Shown: piece by piece, positions 47,226-60,488 of the stretch
Layout: each line of letters opens with the position of its first letter
How positions within the stretch are numbered: the first letter of the stretch is position 1
Assembly: GCA_030686995.1 (NCBI GenBank)
Contig: CM060680.1
Location: forward strand, 78,482,616-78,546,615
Length of the DNA: 64,000 nt
From: Artemisia argyi
Lineage: Eukaryota > Streptophyta > Magnoliopsida > Asterales > Asteraceae
Reading direction: 5' to 3'
Translations under genes and position numbers: made by a program
Notes under the pieces: generated by a model
The model's database searches: none
The model's input: only the letters and a program-made list of their open reading frames with translations
Told to the model about the DNA's origin: nothing

Positions 47226-47921
47226 ATCGAAGTTGTGTTGTGAGATTGGTTCTAGCTACTATTAGAACTCGACATTTAGCTTAGTGTCGTTAAATGGTGT
47301 AAGCAAAAGTTGTGTACGGTTTTCTCCGCCAAAAGGGAGCTTGTTGAGTAGTGAAGAGAACTCTCGAGTAGGTGACTCGGGGAGTGGAGTAGGAACAAGG
47401 AAGGTGTCCTTGTAGCCGAACCACTATAAATCATCGTGTCCGGTTTGCATTTCCTTTCTCTTATCTCTTATCATTTGTTCTTGCATTTCTCGCTTTACTT
47501 CTATGCTTGCCTACATGTCTTAGTTGTTGCTTATATAGTTGTGATGATTGATTGTGTTGAACATAGTAGTTAATATTGTGATTATGTGTATAATTGCATG
47601 ATATGGTCAAATAGATTATTATTCACACTTCTCATATTAAGTTTAACTTGATACATAATTTGATACAAAACGTTTTAAGATTTTAAAAGGAAAACGTATT
47701 CACATAAAGATCGACCAAAGCTCCATTCATAAAACTAAGTTTTTCCAAAAGCTTACATATATAATTGATCATATTGATTATATGTTGTTTTCATACTAAA
47801 CTCTAATTGAAGTTTTCCAAACAAACAATTGAATAAATTTGAATCAACATTTTGAAACAAAGTTTTTATAAAATCAAAAAGAAGGGAAAACTATTCAACC
47901 CCCCTTCTAGTTTTCCACAAT

Positions 47922-47934
47922 TGGTACCAGAGCC
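47922..47934 (+). other. Primer binding site, tRNA-iMet type (S3)
   Basis: TGGTACCAGAGCC, differing from the usual TGGTATCAGAGCC at one base, two bases after the LTR. Confidence 0.85.
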
Positions 47935-49907
47935 ACGTCGCTCAAATTTTCAAAACAAATGGTTTTAAAAATTGAGTACGATCCATGTATCAAATTACCC
48001 ATTAAGGAGGATTTAATATGAAAAGTGTTTTGTTGATTAACTTGTATTAGTTTTGATATTATATACACTAATTATACTAGCTCGAGATAAGAATTATACT
48101 TAAAACAAGTGTTATATGTTCGTTCTTAAAATCAGAAAGTTACACACCTTTCCACTAAGTCAGAAAACAATTTTTAACAAAAATTGCATTTTTGAGTATC
48201 AGATGGGCGGCCCCTTTAATTGTTTGGGCGGCCCCCTTAAATACTGGGCGCCCCCCTTAAATTTAAGGGGTCCGCCTGTCTGTTCGACAGTTTTTCATAA
48301 ACTTTGAAAAACCATATAAAATTAACCGTAACTCCGTAGAAGTCGTGCCACCCGGCGTTTTAAAGGTAATTGAGTCTACTTTCATTTAAAAATACTTACA
48401 AGTAACCATTACAAACTTAAATAAGTCAGAAAGTTAAAATACTACACGAAGGTCAAAAATTTAAGTCTTGTTTTAACGTAAAACTTGTATTTTACCTTTT
48501 CCTTCGAGTCGGGCTTTCCTTGTCGATATATCTTTGAAAAATTAAGTATTTATGTTTTCAAAATATTGATCTTAATTAAATTTTAAAATGGATAGGAAAC
48601 TATTTTATTTTCAAATAAAATCGAGCTAAGTAAACATTGGTATATATAATACACAAAACGACGACAAGTGTTTTATGTGCTATGTGAACTCATTTGTGAT
48701 TTTACTTTGTTAATAGCTATTTGAATATCTTAGCATATGTGCCTTGTACTCTATTAGTTTATAGATAGTTTTCTGGTTTATACTTAACTAGATCTTATGC
48801 TAGATTTCTTGCGTTAGGATTGCAATATTATGCTTGCATTGCATATAGGTATAGATGGCTTAATGTTACTCAAACATCTTGTAAATAAGTTAAATCTAAT
48901 CACCTAAATATTTCAAACAATTTAATCTATTCTTAACAACACACTTAAATATTTTCGACAAATTGCCTTGTCTTACCTTAAGTTGTTTAGTAAGAGAAAT
49001 TGAATATTTGTAAAACATTAGTAGTAATACAAAAGAAAAAGTATTTTCAAAATCTAAAGTGTGTTCATTATAAGTAACAATGAAGAGTCTTTCACATAAA
49101 CAAAACTTATAACAATCATGAAGTAATAAGTCAAATTTCAATCACTCACCAACCTCACTCATTAATAATCTTAGGATATTATATCAATTCATTATTCAAA
49201 TTATGGTTGATATATTCATCAAATCTAATTGACATGTTTTTGAGTATGGACAAGAAATTGGATTGTTATTTGTTTAGTTTCAAGATTACATCAAATTTTA
49301 ACAAATGATATAGTCTTGAATCTACATACTCAATCACACTAGATTGATATGAAAATATTTACATCCTTTGTAGATGAAAAGAATATGCATTGGATCATAA
49401 CTCACACTTGTGTTGACAATGCCATATTGAATCTACTTGTCCAATAGTTGTGTTCCAAATATTAGAATAACATGTTTAACACATGCATAAAATATACAAT
49501 GAAGTAGGATTGACGACTTGGATGTTTCATCCGAAATATTCAAGCAATTTACATTGCAAAACAATGGATAAATGTGTCATATCCGAAAAACCAAACATGA
49601 GCAAACTAACAACATATGTAAACTTTGCTCACACTACTTAAAATCATCACTTCAAGCTAAAATACATATTTAAGAACAATACACACTATATATTATATGT
49701 ACTTCATTTTCTTTGTAGCATGAATGGTTGTGTTACAAGATAATGCACTACACTTTTCTTTTTGAAATAATTTAAGTTATTAGAATTGAAAAATAACTTG
49801 TCACAATGCATAAACAAGTAAAATGCATTTTGTTTCAAATACTAGTTAAAATCATGATATATATAACATTGGCAAAAATCATAGAAAATAATATTTGCTT
49901 TAGAATT
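47935..49907 (+). other. S3 internal region, left part
   Basis: About 2 kb without gag or other ORF. It includes one internal palindrome cluster near 48200-48290 and a CCATATAAAATTAA sequence shortly after that could act as a TATA box. The rest is AT-rich sequence with no feature seen. In S2 the gag occupies the matching position, so it has been lost or never present in S3. Confidence 0.6.
48200..48290. promoter_or_regulatory. Internal palindrome cluster of S3
   Basis: Three direct arms (GGGCGGCCCCTTTAA, GGGCGGCCCCCTTAAA, GGGCGCCCCCCTTAAA) and one inverted arm (TTTAAGGGGTCCGCC), followed by CTGTCTGTTCGACAG. It is the same repeat type as in the LTRs, in the internal region. Confidence 0.75.
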
Positions 49908-52900
49908 TGATTCGCCTCAAACGGTCAGATAATTATTGGTCAACCACTTGTGAATGGTCAATTATAATAGTCAAAAAGCTGAGGCAAATGCTTCCGTGCA
50001 ATGCAGTGTTTCCCCGGGTCGTAATGTCCCAACGAGGTGTGCGATGTTTTATTAAAAACGAATCTGTGATCAGTGAATGTGAACAGGAAAGGTATAAGTG
50101 TGTGTGTGTGATTACACTAAGGTTTTATAACTTAAATAAACTATTAGAACAATTACGTAAAACCTAGATATCTAAAACGTTTAAACGTACACCAAATTAA
50201 ACTCAGACGCGACTGCGTACTGAGAAAAAGGTGAGTTTTAAGAAAAATAAACTACATGGGCTAAAAATGAAAATTCTGTAAACTTAAACTTAAAAGAAAA
50301 TTAAATTAAAAAGAAAATTATTTTTTAGATTATTTTATTATTTATTATTAATTATTTAATTAAAAACTATTTAACTATTTAATTAAACCTAATTTAAATC
50401 AAACTAAAAATTATAAATACTACAAATTAAACTAAAAACTTGTAAAAATAATTTCTAAACTTAAAAATGAACTTGAAGAAAGTATAAAAAATAAAAATAA
50501 ATATTTTTGTCTTTTTATGGATTTTCTATTAATTAAAAACTATTTATATTATTTATACTAATTAAACTATTTTAAATTACAAATAGTACTAAATCAACTT
50601 AGAAAATTATGAAAAAATTTATAAAACTATTTTATGACTTATAAAAGCTAGTAAAAATATAAAAACTAGGGGTTACCTTATAAAAATTAATTATGCTATT
50701 TATAACTTAATTATTGATTAATTACTAATAAAACTATTATTCTATATAATAAATACTAAATTACAAAATAAAAATCTGAGAAAATTATTAAAAATACTTT
50801 AACCTAAAAGGAAATTAATAAAAATATAAAAATACAAATTACTTAATAAAAATGTAAAAATGAAAATTAAAATTAAATTATATTAAATAGAAACTATCAC
50901 TTATTTTTATATTGTCTTTTCTGGATTTTTCTTTTACAAAACTAAATTATACCTAAAAATAAACAACTTTTGTGAAAACAACTAATTTATAAGCTAATAA
51001 TAAGCACTGTGGAAGCTTAATGCTACCACAGTTGACTTTTGTTGACTGAATGAGCAAATAAGCTCAAATGAGCTTATGTGGGACCCACTATGGTTTATTC
51101 TGATCTAAATAAGTATGTTGGACTTGTCAAAGCTAAAATTTGCCAAATAAGCTCAGTAGATAAGCTGATAAGCAAGATTAAGCTATTCCAAAAACCAATT
51201 TGAACACAGAATGGGGACAAACTATGGGGTTGATTCTAAGTAGGGTCCACAATGATTCAGGTCAAACAAATGGTCAACCCTTGTTCCCTGGTAGGAGGGG
51301 GTTGGGATAACCTAAGTTGGAGTTGTGGGGCCCACTGTGGTGGTCACAAATCACCACCAAAGTGGTGGTGATGGACTGAGCTGCTGATGCAGGGGAGGAG
51401 TTCTCCCTGCAGTTGTGTTTGGGGGTGAGTGGGGCCCAGTAGAAAAATCCTAAAAATACAAGCTAAGTTGGAACTTAAAGACAAGCTAATAGGCTATTAC
51501 TACAACAAATTTCATACCTTGAAACTTAATACAAAATTCACAACAAATCTTGGAGTTTTGGTAAAAACTAGGTATCAAGCAATTTGACTTTTGATAAGAA
51601 CTTGGAAATTTGACCTTAACCAACTTTGATCCTAATCTATTGTCTGATTATGATTTAATAAGATAAAAGAATACTAGATTAAGCTAGATTATCAACTTTA
51701 GTAACTATTGTGATAGGTTTGAAGACACAAACTCCTCACAGTTAACTGTGAGGGAGTTTAAGTTGTGATTTTGACTTTCTGTGTTGAAATGACCAAACAA
51801 TTGACTCAATTAACTAAACCTATACTAATTTAGTCTAAGTATGCGAAGAACACAGCAATAAATGACCTAGATCACAGAGTATTCAGCAATGCCAAACACC
51901 CTAGTAACTAACTGTTTTGATGATTATTAAAGCTACACACAATTTAAAACCATGAAACTGAATCAAATAGTTCTAATATGATATTACAAACTTAAATGAA
52001 CATATAAAAACATATTACAATCTATTTTCTTATAAAAAGCAAAGATTACAATTTTAACTTACAAATGAGCCCAAGCTGAGAATTGAGAAACCAAGAACCA
52101 GTGAATCAAATCATAACCTAGTATCCCCCATAGGACTCTAAACCATGAACAATCCAAATTATGTCCTGCTCCTTGCTCCAAGTATTCTAACCACTAATTT
52201 TTTATTTTTACTATATTTAATTTGTATTTTTCTTATTTTTTCTTTTATGAACTAACCAACTAAGTGAGGTTTTCTTAAGCTTATTTGAGCTTTGTCAGAG
52301 CTTATATGAGCTTATGAATTCAATAACAACAACAATTAACAACATACAAGCATTGTGAGATTTTTTTGAGAATTTAAGAAATACAAAAACTGAGAATCAA
52401 CTGGAATTGGAAATTGATGATTGAAAAAGATGTAAAGGACACTAAGACAACTTTAATGATTACTAAAAAGCTTTAAATTACACTAATAAGATTGAATTAC
52501 ACTAGTCGACACTAAAACTATACTAACTAATCTAATACTTCATCTCTTCTGCATCTTTTCCCTTTTGTAGAGATTTTCTGAGTTTGTGGGACCCACACTG
52601 ATATTTCCCACCACTTGTGAGCCCTTGATATGGTCAAAGTCATCCCCACCGTTTAAAATTATAACTTGGCGCCAAAGTTTCTAGGGGTAGCGTGTACGGG
52701 TTTTAGTGCATTAAATGAGCTTTGGTGAGGCGTGGAGGACAAGGGGAGTGGGTAGGACAGCTGTGGTGGTGAGGTGGAGGCAATACCAGGGTGGTTTGGG
52801 TGATGCAGGTGAGGGTGAAGGAGATGAACAGTGGGGAGTGGTTTTGGCGGTTTGTTGACCGTTTGACCCTGGTATGTTTGACCCGGTTTTATTTATTAAA

Positions 52901-53647
52901 AGGGTTGGGCTTTGGGGAGTTGGGCCTGGGTAAAGGGTAAGGTGGGTGGGCTGTTGTGTAACTTGGGTTGGATTTTGATTTGGATTTGGTAAAATAACAA
53001 AAGGGTCCGGATTTAGTTTAGTATTTTCACAAGGACCAATTTTGTAATTCTGATTTTTAGAGGGGTTAAAATGGTAAGTTTCCAAAATATTCCAAGGGGT
53101 GTAATTTGCCAAGTATTGATAATATGAGGACCAAATTTGAGAATTTCCAAATTTACACCTTCAGGGACTAAACTTGCCAATTTGTGATACTTCAGGAACC
53201 ATTTTGTAATTATGCCAAACTTTTCTCCCAAGGACCATTCTGCAAAAGATTATTAGTACAAGGACCAAAATTGATTTTTCTCAAAGTTTTTACATCCCAG
53301 GGACTAAACTTGCCAATTTCCAAAGTATAGGGACTAAACTTGTAATTTTGTGAAACTTTGCACCAAAGGACTAAATATGTAACTTTGTGATTTAAAAGTA
53401 CCTTTGATGACTTTTCCATGTTTTAAGAATAACCAGGGACTCGTTTTGACAACTTTTGAAACTTGAGGGACTGAAACTGCCAATTATGCAAACTTTGTAT
53501 GTTTTTCATCTCTTTTTGCATATTTTGTATTTGAAAACATATAAAACACACTTCTAAGATATTTTAAGTATTTTGATGCATATTTGAGGGTTTTTGTATG
53601 TTTTGGCAATTCAGATTGGTATAAAATGATGAGTATTTAGACACTCA
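49908..53647 (-). repeat. 3' LTR of E
   Basis: On the minus strand it starts TGAGTGTCTAAATACTC and ends GGCGAATCA. It is 3740 bp, very AT-rich at 50220-51000, and holds a degenerate repeat at 53030-53480. A 133-codon frame (52711-53112, minus) recurs in the other LTR but is compositionally simple. Confidence 0.93.
53030..53480. repeat. Degenerate ~31-38-bp tandem repeat in LTR E
   Basis: About a dozen diverged units built on (A)GGGAC(T/C)A-AA-TTG-CAATTTT, for example GGGACTAAACTTGCC at about 53164 and 53300. It is near the start of the LTR on the element strand. The other LTR has the same array at about 59870-60320. Confidence 0.8.
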
Positions 53648-54588
53648 TCAATCCCCCACACTAAACTATTGCTAGTCCCTAGCAATCTTTTGAGAAAAAC
53701 TTAATGGATTTAAAAAACTCTTTACCAAAAGCCATCACTTCTGGAGTAGCCAGGTGTAAGAACTGTGGCACACCTGATAACCGTGTGATTTTGAGCAAAC
53801 CACCAGCTGTCAACGGATTTGATTAGTCTTTACCAAAAGCCGTTTGCTTCTGGACTAGCCAACTCTTGATGGAATAGTCAACATCTTGGTGAGCTGATTA
53901 CCAATTATGGATTTTCCACGGCCTTTACCACAAGCCATAATCTTGCGGGCTAGCCAACTCATTCGCTTTATGGGATATGGCGAGTTGAGGTACCATACAA
54001 TTTTGGGCAAATTGCAAGCCATAAACGGGTTTGAGTTATCTTTACCAAGAACCGTTTGCTCCTGGATTAGCCAATCCTTATGTGGGTTAGACATGGCGGA
54101 CTGATAACCATTTATTGCGTTCTAAGTGAGAAAAAATTTTAAAATTTTGGCTAAAATGGGGGTTCTTGATGGAACATGTGTTTAAATTCGTTAGAATAAC
54201 GAATCTCCCCCTCCCCCCCCCCCCCCCCCCCCACACTTAGAACTAAATATTGTCCTCAATATTCAAAGTACCAGGTGTTAAACCAACACTTAGAACGTAA
54301 GAAAGAAAATATTCCATAGCCTTTATTTAAGTATATGTACTTTTTTTTAGAGGATATATACATATATACAACATGTGGGTTAGTATTTCCCCCACACTTA
54401 GGGTGAAAACACTAAGTACATGCTACTGTTTTTGATTACCGAGTCGCTAGCTTGACTCGACCCCGAATTTATTTGTCCATGGGGAAGTATGATGTGAAAG
54501 AGACAATCTGCATCGGACTTTCATTCAAGATATTTGGATAACATTTGAAGCACGTGAAAGTTCCACACCGATGAGATAAGTACCCGGC
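53648..54588 (-). other. 3' noncoding region and PPT of E
   Basis: PPT on the minus strand AGTGTGGGGGATTGA (53648-53662) touches the 3' LTR. Similar AAGTGTGGGGG tracts lie at about 54389-54400 and next to a ~22-base C run near 54211-54232. Repeats around 53720-54090 share TTTACCA-AAGCC and CTGGA-TAGCCAA words (three units of roughly 110-130 bp). No ORF. Confidence 0.65.
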
Positions 54589-56436
54589 TCATAATTTATA
54601 AATGAGAATGCCGGGGTCAAAGATAATGTCCTCACTCCCGAAAGAGTGAAGAACAGGAGAAGCCACGGGATATATGAAGAAAAGAAAGAAAGTGATGATG
54701 AAAATCATGATTAACTCCTCATCTTCAATAGGAGAATTCATTGTTTCATGAATCTCCTCTTTTAAGCTCGTTTGATCAAGACATATTATGGGTATGTCTA
54801 GATCAAAATAAAAGTTATCATACTCCGGAGGAGATATGATATGAGTGAGTTCACCGGAGAACTCCTCAAAGGTGAATGATTCGTATTCGGGATTGATTTG
54901 AGTGAGTTCATTGGGGAACTCCTCAATAGTAAATGATTCATAAACGGGAAGAGAATTATAAGAATGAGAAGTGGTGATACCACTTATCTTCTCTCCCGAA
55001 AGATCAAAATGGAATGTTTGCAACTCCGGAGTAGAATCATTGATCAAAACCTCACTATCCTTGACGGGGATAGGAGATGAAATAGGCTCTTCATTAAAAG
55101 CCTCGATTCTAGAAATGAGAAGATTAGCATTTAGTAAAGTAAGACGAAGAGCTTCGTCTTGGATTATTTCTTCATCATTCTCTTCTTCTGAGTTGACAAG
55201 CTCAGAAGGTAATTCCCCCACATAACTTATGTCTCCACAAGATAAAGAATAGTTCTCATCAGAATCAGAGAACATCTCAATATGATTATTTGGAAAGACA
55301 AGAGGGGGAGGAATATCACACACATGATCAAGAATTCCCTGTGACTCACTTGGGATTGAGACAAGGTTCTCAACACTAGACTTTATGAATTCGTCCGATT
55401 CCTTATTAGGAACAGTGTTAAGATGCTCGTCCCCCATGCTCAGAGAGTGAGTGGGATCCTCGGGTATGATATCAGTAGACTGAAGGAGATGAGAAGGGCT
55501 AGCATACATAGATTTTATAATTTCCATTTGTTCAGCTGCTAGTAATTCTCCCATACTCTTTTCTCCCTGTATATCTATGGAAGGAGTCTCAACTGATGAA
55601 CTTGATGAAGTATCATCACTTTCATCATCTTCATCAAGAAAAGCAGCATTTTGAAATTTGGTACGTGTTATAGCTGCTTGTTCTAAGACTAGTAATTCTT
55701 CCATGCTTCTTTCATCTCTAGCAACATGTTCTTCAGCAAGTAATTCCGCGATAGATTTATCACGAGAATATGGATTGAGTGGAGACTGTGGGGGTGTGAA
55801 TGTGTCAAAACCGGATGTATCAGAACTAGAACAATGTTCAGGTTTGTAATACGGTTGACATTTGAAATCATCATGAGGACCCCCACAATGTACACAAGAA
55901 AAACTTGGTGCATTGTGAAACGAAATATTAGCTAACTCCTCCATAAGGTCTTTAAGTTTCTCAAGAACCTCTAGACAAAGGTCTTGCTGGTTTTGAGGAG
56001 TTGCTTGGTTCATTGGGTACTGTGGAGGTGGGTCTTGAAACAAATAATCGTAATTGTTACAAGGAAATGGATTCCCTGTTTGACAATCAGAGCTAAAGTG
56101 TGGACCTCCATAGTACTCACAACAGTTGAACTGATGTGACTGTGAGTCGTATGTGTTTAAGTCATAATTGTTATTAGGAACCTGCTCATAGACAAGCGTG
56201 CTTCCTGATTGACAATCAGAACTGTAGTGTGAACCACCACAATACTCACAACAGTTAAACTGCTGAGTCTCATGGTGTGGAAGCTGATGGAATGAATCAG
56301 TCATGTCAGGGTAGGAATACGGATTCTAGTTATAGACAGACCCGTTTCCTGACTCTACCATGCCACAACTGGGGCAATTACCACCATTATAAGGACTACC
56401 ACACCATTGACAAATAAGAGGGTGAGAATAAGACAT
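54589..56436 (-). pseudogene. Element E ORF: zinc-knuckle-like protein with hydrophobic C-terminus (one stop)
   Basis: The likely start is the ATG ending at 56436 (MSYSHPLICQWCGS). A TAG at 56326-56328 (codon 37) interrupts it and the frame continues from MTDSFHQ to 54589, about 615 codons in all. The first ~170 residues hold a CX2C pair motif (CQWC, CPSC), then CEYCGGSHYSSDC, CEYYGGPHFSSDC (second Cys replaced) and CVHCGGPHDDFKC. The middle is acidic, with repeated ESFT(I/F)EEF-EL units. Near the C-terminus a hydrophobic stretch (IMIFIITFFLFFIYPVA) is followed by SEDIIFDPGI. From memory, related ORFs occur in Asteraceae Gypsy elements. It might be a divergent Gag or an accessory protein; I see no classic capsid domain. 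Confidence 0.7.
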
Positions 56437-56715
56437 AGAAAGAATCAAAGGGTTTAGGGGGTGAGAAATGAAGAATCAAATAGGTAGGAGTGTAAAGGTG
56501 AATATTTTTGGTATTTTTGAAAAAAAAAATTTAGTACTAATAAGAAGAAAAATATTTTTGGGTTTTTGTTTTTGTTGAAAACTGATTTTAAAAAGTTTTT
56601 GGGAACTGTTTTTGGTTTTATATGATAATAATATGAATAAGGATGGGTAAATATACAATGAGCGTGTATTCAGGTTCACTAATACGCAAAATCGTTTAGA
56701 ATAAGCGCACAACCT
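56437..56715 (-). other. Leader of element E
   Basis: About 280 AT-rich noncoding bases between PBS and ORF on the minus strand. The open frame at 56476-56733 has no motif. Confidence 0.6.
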
Positions 56716-56732
56716 CCCCGGCAGCGGCGCCA
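56716..56732 (-). other. Primer binding site, tRNA-Asp type (E)
   Basis: Minus strand TGGCGCCGCTGCCGGGG, five bases after the 5' LTR end. It differs at one base from the complement of plant tRNA-Asp. This sets the element orientation as minus. Confidence 0.85.
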
Positions 56733-56737
56733 AATTT

Positions 56738-59700
56738 TGATTCGCCTCAAACGGTCAGATAATTATTAGTCAACCACTTGTGAATGGTCAATTATAATAG
56801 TCAAACAGCTGAGGCAAATGCTTCCGTGGAATACAGTGTTTCCCCGGGTCGTAATGTCCCAACGAGGTGTGCGATGTTTTATTAAAAACGAATCTGTGAT
56901 CAGTGAATGTGAACAGGAAAGGTATAAGTGTGTGTGTGTGTGTGTGTGATTACACTAAGGTTTTATAACTTAAATAAACTATTAGAACGATTACGTAAAA
57001 CCTAGATATCTAAAACGTTTAAACGTACACCAAATTAAAATCAGACGCGACTGCGTACTGAGAAAAACGTGAGTTTTAAGAAAAATAAACTACATGGGCT
57101 AAAAATGAAAATTCTATAAACTTAAACTTAAAAGAAAATTAAATTAAAAATAAAATTATTTTTTAGATTATTTTATTATTTATTATTAATTATTTAATTA
57201 AAAACTATTTAACTATTTAATTAGACCTAATTTAAATCAACCTAAAAATTATAAATACTACAAATTAAACTAAAAACTTGTAAAAATAATTTCTAAACTT
57301 AAAAATGAACTTGAAGAAAGTATAAAAAATAAAAATAAATATTTTTGTCTTTTTATGGATTTTCTATTAATTAAAAACTATTTATATTATTTATACTAAT
57401 TAAATTATTTTAAATTACAAATAGTACTAAATCAACTTAGAAAATTATGAAAAAATTTATAAAACTATTTTATGACTTATAAAAGCTAGGAAAAATATAA
57501 AAACTAGGGGTTACCTTATAAAAATTAATTATGCTATTTATAACTTAATTATTAATTAATTACTAATAAAACTATTATTAAATATAATAAATACTAAATT
57601 ACAAAATAAAAATCTGAGAAAATTATTAAAAATACTTTAACCTAAAAGGAAATTAATAAAAAAAATAAAAATACAAATTACTTAATAAAAATGTAAAAAT
57701 GAAAATTAAAATTAAATTAAACTAAATAGAAACTATCACTTATTTTTATATTGTCTTTTCTGGAGTTTTCTTTTACAAAACTAAATTATACCTAAAAATA
57801 AACAACTTTTGTGAAAACAACTAATTTATAAGCTAATAATAAGCACTGTGGAAGCTTAATGCTACCACGGTTGACTTTTGTTGACTGAATGAGCAAATAA
57901 GCTTAAATGAGCTTATGTGGGACCCACTGTGGTTTATTCTGATCTAAATAAGTATGTTGGACTTGTCAAAGCTAAAATTTGCCAAATAAGCTCAGTAGAT
58001 AAGCTGATAAGAAATATTAAGCTATTCCAAAAACCAATTTGAACACAGAATGGGGACAAACTATGGGGTTGATTCTAAGTAGGGTCCACAATGATTCAGG
58101 TCAAACAAATGGTCAACCCTTGTTCCCTGGTAGGAAGGGGTTGGGAGAACCTAAGTTGGAGGTGTGGGGCCCACTGTGGTGGTCACAAATCACCACCAAA
58201 GTGGTGGTGATGGACTGAGCTGCTGATGCAGGGGAGGAGTTCTCCCTGCAGTTGTGTTTGGGGGTGAGTCGGGCCGAGTAGAAAAATCCTAAAAATACAA
58301 GCTAAGTTTGAACTTAAATACAAGCTAATAGGCTATTACTACAACAAATTTCAGACCTTGAAACTTAATACAAAATTCACAACAAATCTTGGAGTTTTGG
58401 TAAAAACTGAGTATCAAGCAATTTGACTTTTGATAAGAACTTGGAAATTTAACCTTAACCAACTTTGATCCTAATCTATTGTCTGATTATGATTTAATAA
58501 GATAAAAAAAATACTAGATTAAGCTAGATTATCAACTATAGTAACAATTGTGATAGGTTTGAAGACACAAACTCCTCACAGTTAACTGTGAGGGAGTTTA
58601 ATTTGTGATTTTGACTTTCTGTGTTGAAATGACCAAACAATTGACTCAATTAACTAAACCTATACTAATTTAGTCTAAGTATGCTAAGAACACAGCAATA
58701 AATGACCTAGATCACAGAGTATTCAGCAATGCCAAACACCCTAGTAACTAACTGTTTTGATGATTATTAAAGCTACACACAATTTAAAACCATGAAACTG
58801 AATCAAATAGTTCTAATATGATATTACAAACTTAAATGAACATATAAAAACAGATTACAATCTATTTTCTTATAAAAAGCAAAGATTACAATTTTAACTT
58901 ACAAATGAGCCCAAGCTGAGAATTGAGAAACCAAGAACCAGTGAATCAAATCATAACCTAGTATCCCCCATAGGACTCTAAACCATGAACAATCCAAATT
59001 ATGTCCTGCTCCTTGCTCCAAGTATTCTAACCACTAATTTTTTATTTTTACTATATTTAATTTGTATTTTTCTTATTTTTTCTTTTATGAACTAACCAGC
59101 TAAGTGAGGTTTTCTTAAGCTTATTTGAGCTTTGTCAGAGCTTATATGAGCTTATGAATTCAATAACAACAACAATTAACAACATACAAGCATTGTGAGA
59201 CTTTTTTGAGAATTTAAGAAATACAAAAACTGAGAATCAACTGGAATTGGAAATTGATGATTGGAAAAGATGTAAAGTACACTAAGACAACTTTAATGAT
59301 TACTAAAAAGCTTTAAATTACACTAATAAGATTGAATTACACTAGTCGACACTAAAACTATACTAACTAATCTAATACTTCATCTCTTCTGCATCTTTTC
59401 CCTTTTGTAGAGATTTTCTGAGTTTGTGGGACCCACACTGATATTTCCCCCCACTTGTAAGCCCTTGATATGGTCAAAGTCATCCCCACCGTTTAAAATT
59501 ATAACTTGGCGCCAAAGTTTCTAGGGGTAGCGTGTACGGGTTTTAGGGCATTAAATGAGCTTTGGTGAGGCATGGAGGACAAGGGGAGTGGGTAGGACAG
59601 CTGTGGTGGTGAGGTGGAGGCAATACCAGGGTGGTTTGGGTGATGCAGGTGAGGGTGAAGGAGATGAACAGTGGGGAGTGGTTTTGGTAGTTTGTTGACC

Positions 59701-60488
59701 GTTTGACCCTGGTATGTTTGACCCGGTTTTATTTATTAAAAGGGTTGGGCTTTGGGGAGTTGGGCCTGGGTAAAGGGTAAGGTGGGTGGGCTGTTGTGTA
59801 ACTTGGGTTGGATTTTGATTTGGATTTGGTAAAATAACAAAAGGGTCCGGATTTGGTTTAGTATTTTCACAAGGACCAATTTTGTAATTATGATTTTTAG
59901 AGGGGTTAAAATGGTAAGTTTCCAAAATATTCCAAGGGGTGTAATTTGCCAAGTATTGATAATATGAGGACCAAATTTGAGAATTTCCAAATTTACACCT
60001 TCAGGGACTAAACTTGCCAATTTGTGAAACTTCAGGGACCATTTTGTAATTATGCCAAACTTTTCTCCCAAGGACCATTCCTGCAAAATATTATTAGTAC
60101 AAGGACCAAAATTGATTTTTCTCAAAGTTTTTACATCCCAGGGACTAAACTTGCCAATTTCCAAAGTATAGGGACTAAACTTGTAATTTTGTGAAACTTT
60201 GCACCAAAGGACTAAATATGTAACTTTGTGATTTAAAAGGACCTTTGATGACTTTTTCATGTTTTAAGAATAACCAGGGACTAGTTTTGACAACTTTTGA
60301 AACTTGATGGACTGAAACTGCCAATTATGCAAACTTTGTACGTTTTTCATCTGTTTTTGCATATTTTGTATTTGAAAACATATAAAACACACTTCTAAGA
60401 TATTTTAAGTATTTTGATGCATATTTGAGTGTTTTTGTATGTTTTGGCAGTTCAGATTGGTATAAAATGATGAGTATTTAGACACTCA
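56738..60488 (-). repeat. 5' LTR of E
   Basis: 3751 bp, TGAGTGTC...GGCGAATCA on the minus strand, nearly identical to 49908-53647. One visible difference is a longer (TG)n run at about 56928-56948. The frame at 59736-60260 runs through the degenerate repeat and is not a gene. Confidence 0.93.

Larger units (their letters stand above)
46328..47919 (+). repeat. 5' LTR of S3 (first 192 bp missing)
   Basis: It aligns to the 3' LTR from GATAAACAAGTG onward and ends TTTTCCACA. It contains the palindrome cluster, TATA box, a ~68-bp tandem repeat and, near the end, the C/G-rich CAACCCCCCTTCTAG shared with S1/S2 LTRs. The block around TAGAACTCGACATTTAGC is also shared with them. Confidence 0.9.
49908..60488 (-). 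mobile_element. LTR element E with tRNA-Asp-type primer, one ORF, inserted in S3
   Basis: Ten and a half kb on the minus strand. 5' LTR 56738-60488, PBS, a ~615-codon ORF, a PPT, and 3' LTR 49908-53647. LTRs are 3.74-3.75 kb and nearly identical. There is no protease, RT or integrase, so the element is non-autonomous. The tRNA-Asp-type PBS suggests Gypsy. GAATT at 49903-49907 recurs at 60492-60496, three bases beyond the apparent LTR end, so the duplication is imperfect. Confidence 0.85.

Noticed and set aside
48116..48307. 63-codon frame near the S3 PBS
   Set aside because: It simply translates the palindrome cluster (repeated GGP residues).
52711..53112. 133-codon minus-strand frame, repeated at 59551-59952
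   Set aside because: It lies inside both E LTRs, is Pro/Ser/Thr-rich and runs into a degenerate repeat; no motif.
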